Below, one piece after another: positions 8,787 through 18,842 of a DNA stretch of 64,000 nt (the stretch's first letter is position 1; every line of letters starts with the position of its first letter). Location: the NCBI RefSeq assembly GCF_004295665.1, contig NZ_CP034759.1:1736001-1800000 (forward strand). Direction: 5' to 3'. The position numbers and the translations under genes were made by a program. The stretch is from Litorilituus sediminis. Lineage in GTDB: Bacteria > Pseudomonadota > Gammaproteobacteria > Enterobacterales > Alteromonadaceae. The notes beneath the pieces are model-generated. The model was not told where the DNA came from, searched no databases, and was given only the letters and a program-made list of their open reading frames with translations.

Positions 8787-9872
8787 ATGAGCGAATCAAC
8801 ACAGACAACCAGTAGTCAAATATTTAATCAGCGGGTTATTGATATCGCTATAAAATTAGGTGCTATTGCCATCATTTTAGCTTGGTGTTTTGAAATTTTA
8901 CGCCCCTTTATTTTAATCATTGTTTGGGCTGCCATACTGGCGGTGGCGTTAAAACCTTTACACAATAAATTAACTAAATTACTCCGTGGTAGCAGCAAAG
9001 CAGCTTCTACCTTAATTGCACTCATCGGCATCGCCATATTAGCTATTCCTGCCGCTCATCTTACCTCTTCAGCCATAGACTCTGCTCAGCATTTCTACTC
9101 AGGTATGGAACAAGGCACAATAAAAATTCCTGTACCTAATGAAAGTGTTAAAGAGTGGCCCATTATAGGTGAAAAAAGCTATTCTTTTTGGCAAGCGGCC
9201 TATCAAGACATTCAAAAAGTCGCCAGCCAATACGCAAGCCAAATCAAAAATCTTTCAGGCGCTTTACTTTCTGCAGCGGCAGGCTTAGGGGTAGGCATAT
9301 TACAATTTATTGTTTCGTTAATTATTGCTGTCGTGTTTATGGCGAAATCACAAGCCTGCCATACAGGCACACAACGCTTTATGACAAGGTTAATGGGCGC
9401 TAATGGCGTTCGCACCATTAGCACTACTGTAGCAACCATACGCAGTGTTGCCACGGGTGTTTTAGGTGTTGCGGTTATTCAATCATTATTATCGGGCGTT
9501 GGTTTATTGATTGCCGATATACCCGCTGCGGGTATTTGGGCCATTGCCGTACTGATACTGGCAATCGCACAACTACCGCCTATTATCATACTTGGCCCCA
9601 TCGCCGCTTATTATTTTTCTGTCGCAGATACCACACCTGCTGTTGTTTTCTTGGTGTTTAGTATTATTGTCAGCAGTAGCGATGCCTTCCTTAAACCGCT
9701 ATTTTTAGGACGTGGTATGGATATTCCTATGCTAGTGATTCTACTAGGCGCTATTGGCGGCATGCTGTTATCAGGAATTATTGGCCTATTTGTCGGTGCT
9801 GTTGTTTTAGCCTTAGGTTATCAATTAATGATGGATTGGTTAGCGCAAACTGACAACAGCCAATCAGAATAA
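8787..9872 (+). CDS. AI-2E family transporter (YdiK/TqsA-like)
   Basis: 361 residues of the AI-2E transporter family (once DUF20). Hydrophobic segments near residues 20-55 and 72-92 are followed by a soluble stretch with amphipathic helices (about 95-160), then a cluster of membrane segments up to about 345. The family includes autoinducer-2 exporters and Na+/H+ antiporters, so the substrate cannot be assigned. The gene follows the K+ channel by 92 bases on the same strand and may be cotranscribed with it. The start ATG at 8787 is preceded by GGAG. Confidence 0.88.
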   Translation: MSESTQTTSSQIFNQRVIDIAIKLGAIAIILAWCFEILRPFILIIVWAAILAVALKPLHNKLTKLLRGSSKAASTLIALIGIAILAIPAAHLTSSAIDSAQHFYSGMEQGTIKIPVPNESVKEWPIIGEKSYSFWQAAYQDIQKVASQYASQIKNLSGALLSAAAGLGVGILQFIVSLIIAVVFMAKSQACHTGTQRFMTRLMGANGVRTISTTVATIRSVATGVLGVAVIQSLLSGVGLLIADIPAAGIWAIAVLILAIAQLPPIIILGPIAAYYFSVADTTPAVVFLVFSIIVSSSDAFLKPLFLGRGMDIPMLVILLGAIGGMLLSGIIGLFVGAVVLALGYQLMMDWLAQTDNSQSE

Positions 9873-9935
9873 TTATCAGCCTAGCAGGATTTAACTGTGC
9901 TGCTAGCTAAGCTTTAATTACAAAGGAAAGTTTTC

Positions 9936-11177
9936 ATGCGCTTGATTTTTAAAACGTTAACAACAACAGTAGTTGCAGGATTAATGCTGACAACCTCTGG
10001 CTGTGCGCTTAAAACCATCAGCGAACAATCAGAAAAGCTTAATGAGATTGCCGAAATTACCGGACAAGTTCACTCTGTTGAAGCGACAGAAGCCAACATT
10101 ATTGTTGCAGCATTAACTAAAACTGAGACCCGCGCTGAAATTATCAGCCAAGTGCAAGCGGATAGCCAAGGTAACTATAAGCTCAACTTACTGCCAGGGA
10201 ATTACTTAATCGGTGCCTATATCGACAAAAATGATAATAACAGGCGAGAGCCTAATGAAAGTGCCAGTATGTACAAAGCTGGTACGAAAAACTTTACTGA
10301 AATCACCTTAAATAAAGCAGAGCATAAAGTATTACCTAACATCACTATCTTGCAAGATGAAAATGTCGGCAATAAGCGTAAAATTCATTACAGTGCCAAG
10401 CAAAGTAGCGACAATATCGGTAAGATTGTCAGCCTAAACGACAGTATTTTCGCCAAAGAAAATGTCACTATGGGCTTATGGCGTCCTATCGACTTTTTGC
10501 GAGAAGTTGGCGGCGGACTATTCTTTTTGCAAGCTTATGATGCGAAAAAAACCCCGGTATTATTTGTTCATGGTATATCAGGTAGTCCAGCTGAATTTAG
10601 CGACATTATTGCCAAGCTTGATCAAGATAAGTTCCAACCTTGGGTACTTTATTACCCAAGCGGTGTACCGTTAGAGATAGTAAGTAACTATTTACTCACT
10701 TCATTAAAACACTTACAAGAAGAATATCAATTTAATCAGATGCAACTGATTAGTCATAGCATGGGCGGCTTAGTGACAAGAACATTTTTAAGAGAGCATC
10801 AACAAAGCCAAACTAACTTTGATATCTCTTTATATGTCACCATTAATAGCCCATTATTAGGTATGGATAGCGCACTAAAAGGTGTTGAGAATTCCCCAAT
10901 AGTTATTGCTTCTTGGCGCGATTTAGCCACAGGCAGTGATTACATAAAAGCCGCACATCAATGGCAATTACCCAAATCTATCCCTTATCACTTATTTTTT
11001 TCTTACTTACCGGGAGAAGAAGGTGACGGCGTGGTACCACTAAAAAGCCAGTTATCTTTATCTTTGCAAGAAGAAGCGTTACGTATTTACGGCTCACAAG
11101 CACAACATGCGAATATCTTAAAAGATAAAACCTTTATAGAGCGCCTTAATAAGGTTATTTTAAATCCTAATAGTTAA
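9936..11177 (+). CDS. alpha/beta hydrolase lipoprotein (lipase-like)
   Basis: 413 residues. A lipoprotein signal peptide ends at TSGC (Cys23). Residues about 40-140 form a beta-rich region with a GNYKLNLLPGNYLIGAYID segment typical of carboxypeptidase-regulatory/SpaA-like folds. The C-terminal part is an alpha/beta hydrolase with an oxyanion HGISGS motif (212-217) and the nucleophile elbow SHSMGG (Ser275). It is probably a membrane-anchored periplasmic esterase or lipase; the substrate is unknown. An AAGGAAAG ribosome site precedes the ATG. The next gene follows after 26 bases, so they may be cotranscribed. Confidence 0.85.
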   Translation: MRLIFKTLTTTVVAGLMLTTSGCALKTISEQSEKLNEIAEITGQVHSVEATEANIIVAALTKTETRAEIISQVQADSQGNYKLNLLPGNYLIGAYIDKNDNNRREPNESASMYKAGTKNFTEITLNKAEHKVLPNITILQDENVGNKRKIHYSAKQSSDNIGKIVSLNDSIFAKENVTMGLWRPIDFLREVGGGLFFLQAYDAKKTPVLFVHGISGSPAEFSDIIAKLDQDKFQPWVLYYPSGVPLEIVSNYLLTSLKHLQEEYQFNQMQLISHSMGGLVTRTFLREHQQSQTNFDISLYVTINSPLLGMDSALKGVENSPIVIASWRDLATGSDYIKAAHQWQLPKSIPYHLFFSYLPGEEGDGVVPLKSQLSLSLQEEALRIYGSQAQHANILKDKTFIERLNKVILNPNS

Positions 11178-11203
11178 GCTACTGTATACAATGAACTTTA
11201 TTG

Positions 11204-11968
11204 ATGAAATTTTTACTGATTAGTTGCCTTATCTTTTTATCAAACTCATACGTAAGTGCCTGCGAATTTACTATGGGTTATAGAACAAGTGAGCGCTTAC
11301 CTTTCATCAACAAAGCACCCGATAATCAAGGCTTATATCATGGTCTTTTTCAGCTCGCGGCTAATAGCATAGGTTGTAAACTTAAAACGGTCAGAGCCCC
11401 TAAAAAGCGTATATTAAAAATGTTAGCTCAGGGTGATGTCGACTTTTATCCCGGCCTAGGAAAAACCAAAGCACGTGAACAATACCTATATTTCTTTGAA
11501 AATGGTCTAACGAGCCATACAGTGGCTATTTCTCATCAAAGCGAGCCTGATATTGAAACCTTAGCGCAAATGCGTGGAAAAGTGTTGCTTATTGCCATAG
11601 GTGGTAACGATTTTGATGCTAACAAACACGGCATTTATTTAAGAAAGGCACATGATTTATCAGTACCTACAGCATTAACAACCATTAGTGACAGAAAAGC
11701 AGACTTTTTTCTCTATAACAAAGACTCTCTACTCTATTATTTACATAAGCACCCCGACAAATCGTTGAAAATACATCCCTGTTGCTTTAAGCCAAAAGCA
11801 ATGCTACTAGGTTTTTCAAAAAAATCTAAACACCTCACCTTTACCAAGGCAAAAGGCGGATCGTTACAGCTGGCAAAAGACAGTAAAGCTTATCTATTTC
11901 AACAGGCATTACAAAAAATACAAACATCAGAAACGTTAAACGAGCTTAAAAATTATTACTTTCACTAA
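11204..11968 (+). CDS. periplasmic solute-binding protein, family 3-like
   Basis: 254 residues from the ATG at 11204 (a TTG directly before it extends the frame by one codon). A signal peptide (MKFLLISCLIFLSNSYVSA) is followed by a bacterial solute-binding family 3 fold (MGYRTSERLPFIN near the N-terminus, LAQGDVDFYPGLGKTKAREQ around residues 80-100). No ABC permease or ATPase genes are nearby. Such orphan proteins in Alteromonadales are often sensor or uptake accessory proteins of unknown ligand. The stop lies 3 bases from the stop of the convergent DUF2235 gene. Confidence 0.75.
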   Translation: MKFLLISCLIFLSNSYVSACEFTMGYRTSERLPFINKAPDNQGLYHGLFQLAANSIGCKLKTVRAPKKRILKMLAQGDVDFYPGLGKTKAREQYLYFFENGLTSHTVAISHQSEPDIETLAQMRGKVLLIAIGGNDFDANKHGIYLRKAHDLSVPTALTTISDRKADFFLYNKDSLLYYLHKHPDKSLKIHPCCFKPKAMLLGFSKKSKHLTFTKAKGGSLQLAKDSKAYLFQQALQKIQTSETLNELKNYYFH

Positions 11969-11971
11969 AAG

Positions 11972-13021
11972 CTAGTCAGTGTAAGAATCTAAGCCATAAA
12001 CACCAAATAGTTGTGCTTGCACAGCACCACTATTAAGCAACAGACTATAATTTACGTTTCTTAATGCATAAGGCCTATATTCAGCAAGCTGAGTAAAGCG
12101 CTTTGCCACAGTCCAATGAACTAACGGCGCAAAGCTTGAGGGCTGCTCGTTAACATTCACCCTCACCTTTCTTGGCGCTAAGGTTTTTGCCAGTTTGTTA
12201 GTGCGATGTTTTTGGTGTAACACGCCATCAACCATAGCTTTAATATAAACATCATCAGGGCCAATAGCGGACTCTTGTTCAGCAATCACCAGGCGGGAAT
12301 AATCGATAGTATCTTTTGTTAAAATAGCTAAATGCGGCTTTACTTGACTGAGCATAAAATTCAAGGTGATATCTGATAACCCATTGTGCCAATAACCGCC
12401 ACCAATATCTGAATGACTGCCAGCAAACCACACTTCTAAAACTCGACTATCACGATTAAACAAGGTCGGTTGAAAAGCAATTCGTTTTTCATCTAGCGCC
12501 ACTAGGTGTACAGCTTGCTCAATATGCCCAGCCAAAACATCATTTTCAAAAACAATATCGCTTACCGGCAAGGTATCAGCATCTAAATCCAATGTAGCGG
12601 CCGTTGCAGCCACGGTATCAAATACACCTAAAAATTTAACCGGATATTTAAGCTTAGCAGCAAAGATGCGAGCAATAGCGGCACCACGACTAAAGCCAAA
12701 GATATAAATTTCATCTCCGGCTTGATAGTTGCGCTGAAAGTCGCTATTTGCCTGCGACAAAATATCCTCTAAATCACCAAACGAAGGCGCAAACAGCGCA
12801 TTAAAAAGATTAGTAAGCCAATTACCATGAGTACCAACACCGCTATAATAAAAACTGTGCTGCTTTAATCCTTGATTATTCTTAGCATTTAACGGCTTAA
12901 AGCTGCCACCCAATAACACATGAAGTTTGGCTATATTGGTAATGCTGCTATCACTGCAAAAATCTTTAACATCTTCAGGCTCATTGTAGGTGCCATCAAA
13001 ACAAAAGATAAGTTTGTTCAT
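11972..13021 (-). CDS. DUF2235 alpha/beta hydrolase
   Basis: 349 residues of the DUF2235 family. An N-terminal CFDGTYNEP segment (residues 7-15) and the nucleophile elbow GFSRG (Ser111) with following AAIARIFA are family signatures. A later GSHSDIGGGY segment supplies the likely catalytic aspartate region. DUF2235 proteins include the phospholipase catalytic domain of type VI effectors of the Tle1 group. Here there is no VgrG, PAAR or immunity-like neighbour and no signal peptide, so an effector role is not supported. I can only call it a cytoplasmic hydrolase. Confidence 0.85.
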   Translation of the reverse strand: MNKLIFCFDGTYNEPEDVKDFCSDSSITNIAKLHVLLGGSFKPLNAKNNQGLKQHSFYYSGVGTHGNWLTNLFNALFAPSFGDLEDILSQANSDFQRNYQAGDEIYIFGFSRGAAIARIFAAKLKYPVKFLGVFDTVAATAATLDLDADTLPVSDIVFENDVLAGHIEQAVHLVALDEKRIAFQPTLFNRDSRVLEVWFAGSHSDIGGGYWHNGLSDITLNFMLSQVKPHLAILTKDTIDYSRLVIAEQESAIGPDDVYIKAMVDGVLHQKHRTNKLAKTLAPRKVRVNVNEQPSSFAPLVHWTVAKRFTQLAEYRPYALRNVNYSLLLNSGAVQAQLFGVYGLDSYTD

Positions 13022-13192
13022 TGTATCTTCCTGATAGTCGTTATCCCGATCAACTTTTCTCTGGCAGCATACACCTATTGCACAGCAAAAACCAAAATTC
13101 CCATGAATAATTTATCTACGCCCCTAGTCAGCTTATAGAGACGCTGGTAGAATCTAGCCACTATTTTTTTGAACACAGAAGAAGCATTTATC

Positions 13193-13918
13193 ATGGGCAG
13201 AGCTTATCAAAACCGAAAATTATCCATGGCAAAAACAGCCGGCCAAAAAACCAAAGTGTACTCAAAATATGGTAAAGCCATATATGTTTGTGCCAAAAAT
13301 GGCGGTACAGACCCAAATGGTAACCTTGCTTTGCGTGGTTTAATTGATAAAGCTAAAAAAGATCAAGTACCTACACACGTTATTGATAAAGCAATCGACA
13401 AAGCTAGCGGTGCGGGTGGCGAAGATTATAGCGAAGCACGTTACGAAGGCTTTGGCCCAGGTAACTGCATGGTAATTATTGACTGTTTAACTGACAACGG
13501 TAACCGTACTATTAAAGATGTTCGTCAATGTTTTACTAAAACAAACTCAAAAATTGGCTCATCTGGTACAGTTTCACACATGTTTAACCATGCTGCAGTA
13601 TTTGCCTTTAAAGGTGAAGACGATGAAGCCGTATTAGAAACCTTAATGATGGCTGACATTGACGTAACTGATGTTGAGCTTGAAGGCGGTATTATCACAG
13701 TAACAGCGCCACACACTGAGTTTTATAAAATCAAAACTGAATTTGCTAACTCAATGCCAGAGTATGATCTAGAAGTAGAAGAAATTACTTGGGTACCGCA
13801 AACTTACACTGAAATCACTGACGAAGCAGATATTGCCAACTTTGAGAAGTTTCTTGCCATGTTAGAAGATTGCGATGATGTCCAAGAGGTATATCACAAC
13901 GCTGAAGTGAAAAGCTAA
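13193..13918 (+). CDS. YebC/PmpR family protein (YeeN-like)
   Basis: I place the start at the ATG at 13193 ([20 protein letters not shown]), as in YeeN-type members of the family; the frame runs open from 13169. The product is 241 residues, the usual length. It contains the three-domain YebC fold with conserved [21 protein letters not shown] and YEGFGPG segments. YebC proteins were described as DNA-binding regulators, and more recent work links them to ribosomes translating proline-rich stretches. Which role applies to this paralogue is unknown. A strong terminator follows, so the gene is probably monocistronic. Confidence 0.92.
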   Translation: MGRAYQNRKLSMAKTAGQKTKVYSKYGKAIYVCAKNGGTDPNGNLALRGLIDKAKKDQVPTHVIDKAIDKASGAGGEDYSEARYEGFGPGNCMVIIDCLTDNGNRTIKDVRQCFTKTNSKIGSSGTVSHMFNHAAVFAFKGEDDEAVLETLMMADIDVTDVELEGGIITVTAPHTEFYKIKTEFANSMPEYDLEVEEITWVPQTYTEITDEADIANFEKFLAMLEDCDDVQEVYHNAEVKS

Positions 13919-13942
13919 GCTCTAAGGCTTTCATCTTTGATA

Positions 13943-13970
13943 AAAAAAGTCCGCTCTGCGGACTTTTTTG
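13943..13970. terminator. bidirectional rho-independent terminator
   Basis: Stem AAAAAAGTCCGC / GCGGACTTTTTT with a TCT loop and a T run, between the convergent yebC-like gene and the phosphatase gene. Confidence 0.9.
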
Positions 13971-13981
13971 TGTTGTAAACA

Positions 13982-15130
13982 CTATTTATAAAGCGGCAAT
14001 ACTTTCCCTGATAAACTACCGCGCCACATTTTTACGGGTTGCTTTGTAGCTTTACTGCCTGATACAAATAAAATCTCACCGTATTTTCCTTTTTTAATAC
14101 TGGAGTCAATGGCAATAACTCGGCCTTGATAGCGGGTTTCAATTTGCTTTTGCGAGGTATGACCAACAATTAAGTGGTCAACATCAAAATGCCTTAACAG
14201 CAAATCGATTTCATCTGAGCTAGCACCATCATCTTTAAAGTAACCACGATACCAAATAGGACCATTGCTTTTATGTAAATATTCTGCCCATCCCGTTCGA
14301 GGCTCATCAAGCTCAGCCTTTACTAAGCTATTTTTAAATACCCGATTAATATCGTGGATAGTTCTATCTTCTTCTGCAAGGCTAGGATGAAAGCCACCAT
14401 GGGCAAATAGCATATTATTCACTTTAACTAAAACAGGTTTACTTCTAAGCCAATTACCTAAAATGCTCTCTTTGGAGAATAACTGTTCAAACGGTTTAGC
14501 AAGCTTGTCTGCAGCTACTAAATATTTAGGATGCAAATAACGTAAATCACCATTAAGCACCATCACTTCATGATTACCTAAGGTTAGATGAACTTTACCA
14601 CCGGCCTTTTTTGCCTGCTTTTCTAGATCATATAAAAACCACAATATTTCAGTGACCTTGTCACCGCGATCAAAAATATCACCGGTAATAACAAAATGGC
14701 CATTGCTAAAGGCCCATTGCTTATTTTCATCGATAATATGGTTATTCATCAGCAGCTTCATCATCAAGTCGTATTGACCGTGAAAGTCACTTAATGCGGC
14801 AACATCAAAGTCCCCTTGAAAAGTTAATACTTTATCTTCAACACTCGATAAACCGTGTATCTTGGCGGCTAAGTTACAGCGAGAAATACTCAACGGAAAA
14901 ACATCCGCGTTAACATTCTCTTCAATCACTTTACCTTGGCAAAGCCAATAAGAAGATAATTGCTTACCTTGAGCAAAGACATAGGGACCATCTGTTACGG
15001 TTTCTAATAGCTCTGCTTTTGCTTTTTTCTTTTCTTTATCTTCATCAGTTAAAAAAGCAAAAGCTAAGTTACTAACCAAGATAGAGATTAGCGCGACTAC
15101 CTTGATAATCAGGGATTTTTTTAAAAGCAT
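13982..15130 (-). CDS. Shewanella-like metallophosphoesterase (calcineurin-type)
   Basis: 382 residues from the ATG at 15130 (MLLKKSLIIK); the frame is open to 15151, but this start gives a clean signal peptide ending at NLAFA. All metal-binding blocks of PPP-like phosphoesterases are present in order: DFHGQYD, GDIFDRGD, GNHEVM, HGG and GHTSQ. The GDxxDRGD version and a periplasmic signal fit the Shewanella-like protein phosphatase group. It is likely a periplasmic dinuclear-metal phosphatase; the physiological substrate (phosphoprotein or small phosphoester) is unknown. It is convergent with the YebC-like gene. Confidence 0.85.
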   Translation of the reverse strand: MLLKKSLIIKVVALISILVSNLAFAFLTDEDKEKKKAKAELLETVTDGPYVFAQGKQLSSYWLCQGKVIEENVNADVFPLSISRCNLAAKIHGLSSVEDKVLTFQGDFDVAALSDFHGQYDLMMKLLMNNHIIDENKQWAFSNGHFVITGDIFDRGDKVTEILWFLYDLEKQAKKAGGKVHLTLGNHEVMVLNGDLRYLHPKYLVAADKLAKPFEQLFSKESILGNWLRSKPVLVKVNNMLFAHGGFHPSLAEEDRTIHDINRVFKNSLVKAELDEPRTGWAEYLHKSNGPIWYRGYFKDDGASSDEIDLLLRHFDVDHLIVGHTSQKQIETRYQGRVIAIDSSIKKGKYGEILFVSGSKATKQPVKMWRGSLSGKVLPLYK

Positions 15131-15359
15131 AATTGTGCCTAACAATACCAATACAGCTTAATGTATAAATACAAGCTTGATAATAAAACCGTTATTTAGC
15201 TGAAATAACGTCGAAAATACTTCACATCCTTGTGAAGTTACCTAAAAAAGTTATCCAAGCCAATGGTAAAAGCTTGGTAACGCCTTAAGTGAGCACCTCA
15301 TCCATAAGGCGATTGCCCCCAGTCGAAGGGCTAAACATGAACTAGGGTGTTCCTTAAGG

Positions 15360-18300
15360 TTAGAACTTTAATTCAGCGCCTAAGTAAACAAAGCGACCTG
15401 TACCGGCATCATATTCACTACCATAATTGCCTCGACCGCCGTAATAGAATTGACCTTTATCATCAAAAATATTATTGACACCGCCAAACACTCGCACAGA
15501 GCTGTCATCACTCATATCAATATCATAAGAGATAGATAAATTATGCTTAAAGTAGGCATCATATTTTTGGAAAGCCAATGCTTCTGGATCTGCAACACAA
15601 GCGGCATCGCCTGCTGCACACAGTTCAGCATTATTTTCCATATCTTCCTGCCAACTAATTTGCCCTGAGTAACTACGTAACGCAGAACTCTTATAGCTGG
15701 TACTCCAACGCACACGTAAGTCATCTAAATACCAAGCAAGTGAAGCTGCCGCTTTATCGTCAAATACCCCAACATAGCCAACATAGTCTTCAACTACTGC
15801 CCCATCATTACCGGTAACTGTCTTTGAGTGCTCTAACATATGAGTCCAATCCATTTTGAACTTCAAGCTGCCTAGACTATTTAGATCATATGAATAGGCT
15901 AAGGCTATATCGACACCACGAGTACCTAACTCATCGATATTATAGCTTCGTTGCATAACCTCTTGAATTTGTCCGTCATTATCACGAGAAATAGCATCAC
16001 AAAACTCATTTGGCTGACCTAATGGGATGCTTGAGTCATAACATTGAGCAATGATCTGCTCATTACCATACTCAGAAATAGCATCAGTTATAGAGATATC
16101 ATAATAATCAACCGCAACACTTAAGCCATCAACAAAACGAGGTTCATAGGTGAAACCAAAGGTTACTGTAGTACCTGTTTCTTCATATAGCTCTGGGTTA
16201 CCAGCATTAGGTGAATAACCACTATTGTCATCTTCAAACTCACCATCAGTGGCAATAACGGCAGCAATACGAGGATCTAAACGACAGTTGTCATGCCCAG
16301 CTCCCGTTGAGGTTGCCGTTACGCCATCACAAATATCATCAAAGCTATCAAAGTCACCTGCCGCCGGCTCATATAATTCATTCACACTTGGTGCACGTTG
16401 GGCGATTGCATAGTTACCACGTAAATTTAAGCCTTCACCAACAGACCATAAGAAGCCAAGTTTATAGCTAGACACTAAGCCAACATTCTTGACATCATAA
16501 TCTGATAAACGCACTGAGCCCTCTAGTGATAGGTACTCAGCCCCAGGTAAGTCACGTAATAATGGCAATGACGCTTCAGCAAACACTTCTGCAACGCTAA
16601 CACTACCTTTAAAGGCAGGAATTAAATTCCAAGTAATACCACCATAAGTAAGGGCATCATCAGTGACCGCTTCTTGAGTATCTTTGCGATACTCAAAACC
16701 AAATACCGTTGCCACTGGGCCTGCTGGCATCTCAAATAAATCGCCAGTGATGTAACCCATAATATTACTTTGCTCATTATAGGTATTTAAGGTTGGATTA
16801 ACACGAATGTAATCCGCCATTTCAGGTGTAATTGAACCAACACCGAATAAATTTAGAGGAACACAGCCATCAGCACGCGCTTGCGCATCATTACATTGAA
16901 TAGAGCCATCAGCCGCATAGCCAGCATCTAGAGCATTTCTCGCCTTGAAGACATCAATTTCATTGTAACGATACTGTAATTGATGAAACTTACCGTAACC
17001 TGCTGAAATATCCCAATCCCAAGCACCATCAAACATTGTCCCTTGTAAACCGGCCCAGGCTCGTACGGTTTCACGCTCATTATCGGTTGAAATATTACCG
17101 ACTTCATAAAAACGTCTATCCCAGTAAATACGATCTTTATACTGACCTGCAGTTTCTCGAATGTTATCTGGTACATACGGGTTATCAATTGGAATGTAAC
17201 CTAATACCACCACACCTGGCTCACCAGTTTCTCTGTCGGTATAAGTGGCATTTTCACCTTCATAGGAGTCTTCTGGTGACTTATCATTTACCGTGTAATT
17301 ACCGCTCCACTGAACTTGTGAATAAAACATCACATCATCAGTAATATCAAAATCAACTTTTAATGCCGCTGACATACGCTCGCTAGGCACTCTTAATTGC
17401 ACCCATTGACGACTATTAACACCGTCTCTTTCTTCATTCCAATCAGTACGTTGACCATTTTCATCATACCAATAGGTGGTATCAAATTTACTGGACTCTA
17501 AAAAGACACCACCAGCAATACCATCACTGCGATTTCGCCAATCGCTCATAGGAGTTTGCTGTAATAATTGATAACCATCTTCCGTTAGAATTTCATTGCG
17601 CATGGTGTCAGAGTTATAGCGAAATGACGCCTCCTGCGCGGCACGCGCTCGGTCAGTATATTTAAGGCCATAATCTTTATCGTAGTTAGCACTAAAATAA
17701 AAATAGCCACGATCGTCTGCAAAAGAGTCACCATAACTGCCATCAAAGGTGAATTCTTTACCGCCGCCATCAGTGGTTTCACCACCGCGCACTTTAAACT
17801 CAAAACCTTCTTTATCACTTTGGGTAATAATGTTTACCACCCCTGAAACCGCATCAGCACCATAAGTGGCAGAGGCACCACCGGTAATAATTTCAACTTT
17901 CTCCACCATTCCTGAAGGAATAGTACTCATACTGACATAATTACCACTTTTAGAGTTTGACACCACACGACGACCATCAATTAATGTCAAAGTACGGTTA
18001 GCACCTAAGTTACGTAACTCAACGGTCGTGATACCGGTATTAGAAACGCTAGACTGGCTGGTAGCGTTACTCGTGCCATAAGAAAGCGCAGGCATATTAT
18101 CAACTAATATCTGGCCTATTTCACCGATACCAGTATCACCAATGGCTTCTTTATCCATAGTTACCAGCGGAGTTGCCACCGTAAAGCTATCACGACGAAG
18201 GCGCGAGCCTGTCACCGTAATCTTTTCATCTGCTTTCTTATTGACCACCTCTTCTTGCTGGCTATTTGCCACTGCAGGCTTGGCAATATCACTTTCTTGT

Positions 18301-18395
18301 GCACCATAACTTGGCATAACCGCTAACATGCCACTGGTAACGGCACTATATATCGCAGTTTGAATGGCGATGGTGATAGGCTTTTTATTCATCAT
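15360..18395 (-). CDS. TonB-dependent outer-membrane receptor
   Basis: 1011 residues. A signal peptide (about 1-32) is followed by a TonB-box-like ADEKITVTGSR (about 54-64), a plug domain (about 70-195; LRNLGANRTLTLIDGRRVV, GGASATYGADAVSGVVNI) and a long beta-barrel ending in the aromatic terminus VYLGAELKF. It imports a scarce ligand across the outer membrane using TonB energy. No Fe/Cu motif or binding-partner lipoprotein is adjacent, so the ligand cannot be given. It is divergent from a CadC-like regulator across a 447-base gap, which suggests local control. The barrel resembles receptors of marine Alteromonadales used for peptides or carbohydrates (inference). Confidence 0.93.
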   Translation of the reverse strand: MMNKKPITIAIQTAIYSAVTSGMLAVMPSYGAQESDIAKPAVANSQQEEVVNKKADEKITVTGSRLRRDSFTVATPLVTMDKEAIGDTGIGEIGQILVDNMPALSYGTSNATSQSSVSNTGITTVELRNLGANRTLTLIDGRRVVSNSKSGNYVSMSTIPSGMVEKVEIITGGASATYGADAVSGVVNIITQSDKEGFEFKVRGGETTDGGGKEFTFDGSYGDSFADDRGYFYFSANYDKDYGLKYTDRARAAQEASFRYNSDTMRNEILTEDGYQLLQQTPMSDWRNRSDGIAGGVFLESSKFDTTYWYDENGQRTDWNEERDGVNSRQWVQLRVPSERMSAALKVDFDITDDVMFYSQVQWSGNYTVNDKSPEDSYEGENATYTDRETGEPGVVVLGYIPIDNPYVPDNIRETAGQYKDRIYWDRRFYEVGNISTDNERETVRAWAGLQGTMFDGAWDWDISAGYGKFHQLQYRYNEIDVFKARNALDAGYAADGSIQCNDAQARADGCVPLNLFGVGSITPEMADYIRVNPTLNTYNEQSNIMGYITGDLFEMPAGPVATVFGFEYRKDTQEAVTDDALTYGGITWNLIPAFKGSVSVAEVFAEASLPLLRDLPGAEYLSLEGSVRLSDYDVKNVGLVSSYKLGFLWSVGEGLNLRGNYAIAQRAPSVNELYEPAAGDFDSFDDICDGVTATSTGAGHDNCRLDPRIAAVIATDGEFEDDNSGYSPNAGNPELYEETGTTVTFGFTYEPRFVDGLSVAVDYYDISITDAISEYGNEQIIAQCYDSSIPLGQPNEFCDAISRDNDGQIQEVMQRSYNIDELGTRGVDIALAYSYDLNSLGSLKFKMDWTHMLEHSKTVTGNDGAVVEDYVGYVGVFDDKAAASLAWYLDDLRVRWSTSYKSSALRSYSGQISWQEDMENNAELCAAGDAACVADPEALAFQKYDAYFKHNLSISYDIDMSDDSSVRVFGGVNNIFDDKGQFYYGGRGNYGSEYDAGTGRFVYLGAELKF

Positions 18396-18842
18396 GCATC
18401 TCTCTTCGTAGTGTTTCTTAACTAGGGCGAGCCCTAAAGTAAATTTATTATCGTTATATTTTTTAGTCTGCTTTTACGCATTGTTTTACTTATTGCATGT
18501 ATAACTTTAGACAGATCAAGCAAAGGTAAAAGCAGCTAAAAGTTACAAGTTTTTACTTGTCTCTCCACTTTTAAGAAACAAAGCCAGTCAATACAATCTA
18601 CGGCAGGTCATTTGTACCTCTATTTAACCTCTATTTAATGACTATTTAAAATTAACAAATACAAAACAATCGCTTACGAATATTTAGTGAAAAGAGCAGT
18701 TTTCAACGATGATGACAAAAAATCAGCAAACACCAGCAATATTCGCTAAAAAATTTACCGCCAGCGGTAAATTTTTGCTAGCATGGATTCATCCTAAATA
18801 CGGCAGCGCTGCCCTGACTTTGAGAATAAAATCAACTTAACA
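18396..18842. promoter_or_regulatory. divergent control region between TonB receptor and CadC-like regulator
   Basis: 447 bases without a gene. It is very AT-rich and must hold the promoters of both divergent genes. The only clear structure is a perfect 13-base inverted repeat at 18749-18776, listed separately. Confidence 0.6.
18749..18776. repeat. perfect inverted repeat upstream of the CadC-like regulator
   Basis: Arms AAAAATTTACCGC (18749-18761) and GCGGTAAATTTTT (18764-18776) are separated by CA. It lies 66 bases before the regulator start. It could be an operator for a dimeric regulator, possibly the divergent gene product itself, or an RNA hairpin in the leader. The T-rich right arm also resembles a terminator stem. 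Confidence 0.7.

Noticed and set aside
9881-9906. Inverted repeat CTAGCAG / CTGCTAG after the AI-2E transporter gene as a terminator
   Set aside because: The stem is only seven bases and no T run follows; it also lies close to the next gene's ribosome site.
15241-15359. Possible structured element below the TonB receptor gene (GCCTTA...TAAGGC and CCTTAAGG)
   Set aside because: The repeats are short and lack a T run; no confident terminator or RNA could be defined.
17036-17344. A 102-codon plus-strand frame inside the TonB receptor gene
   Set aside because: It is antisense to a clearly coding beta-barrel region, has no ribosome site and no recognisable protein features; it is a shadow frame.
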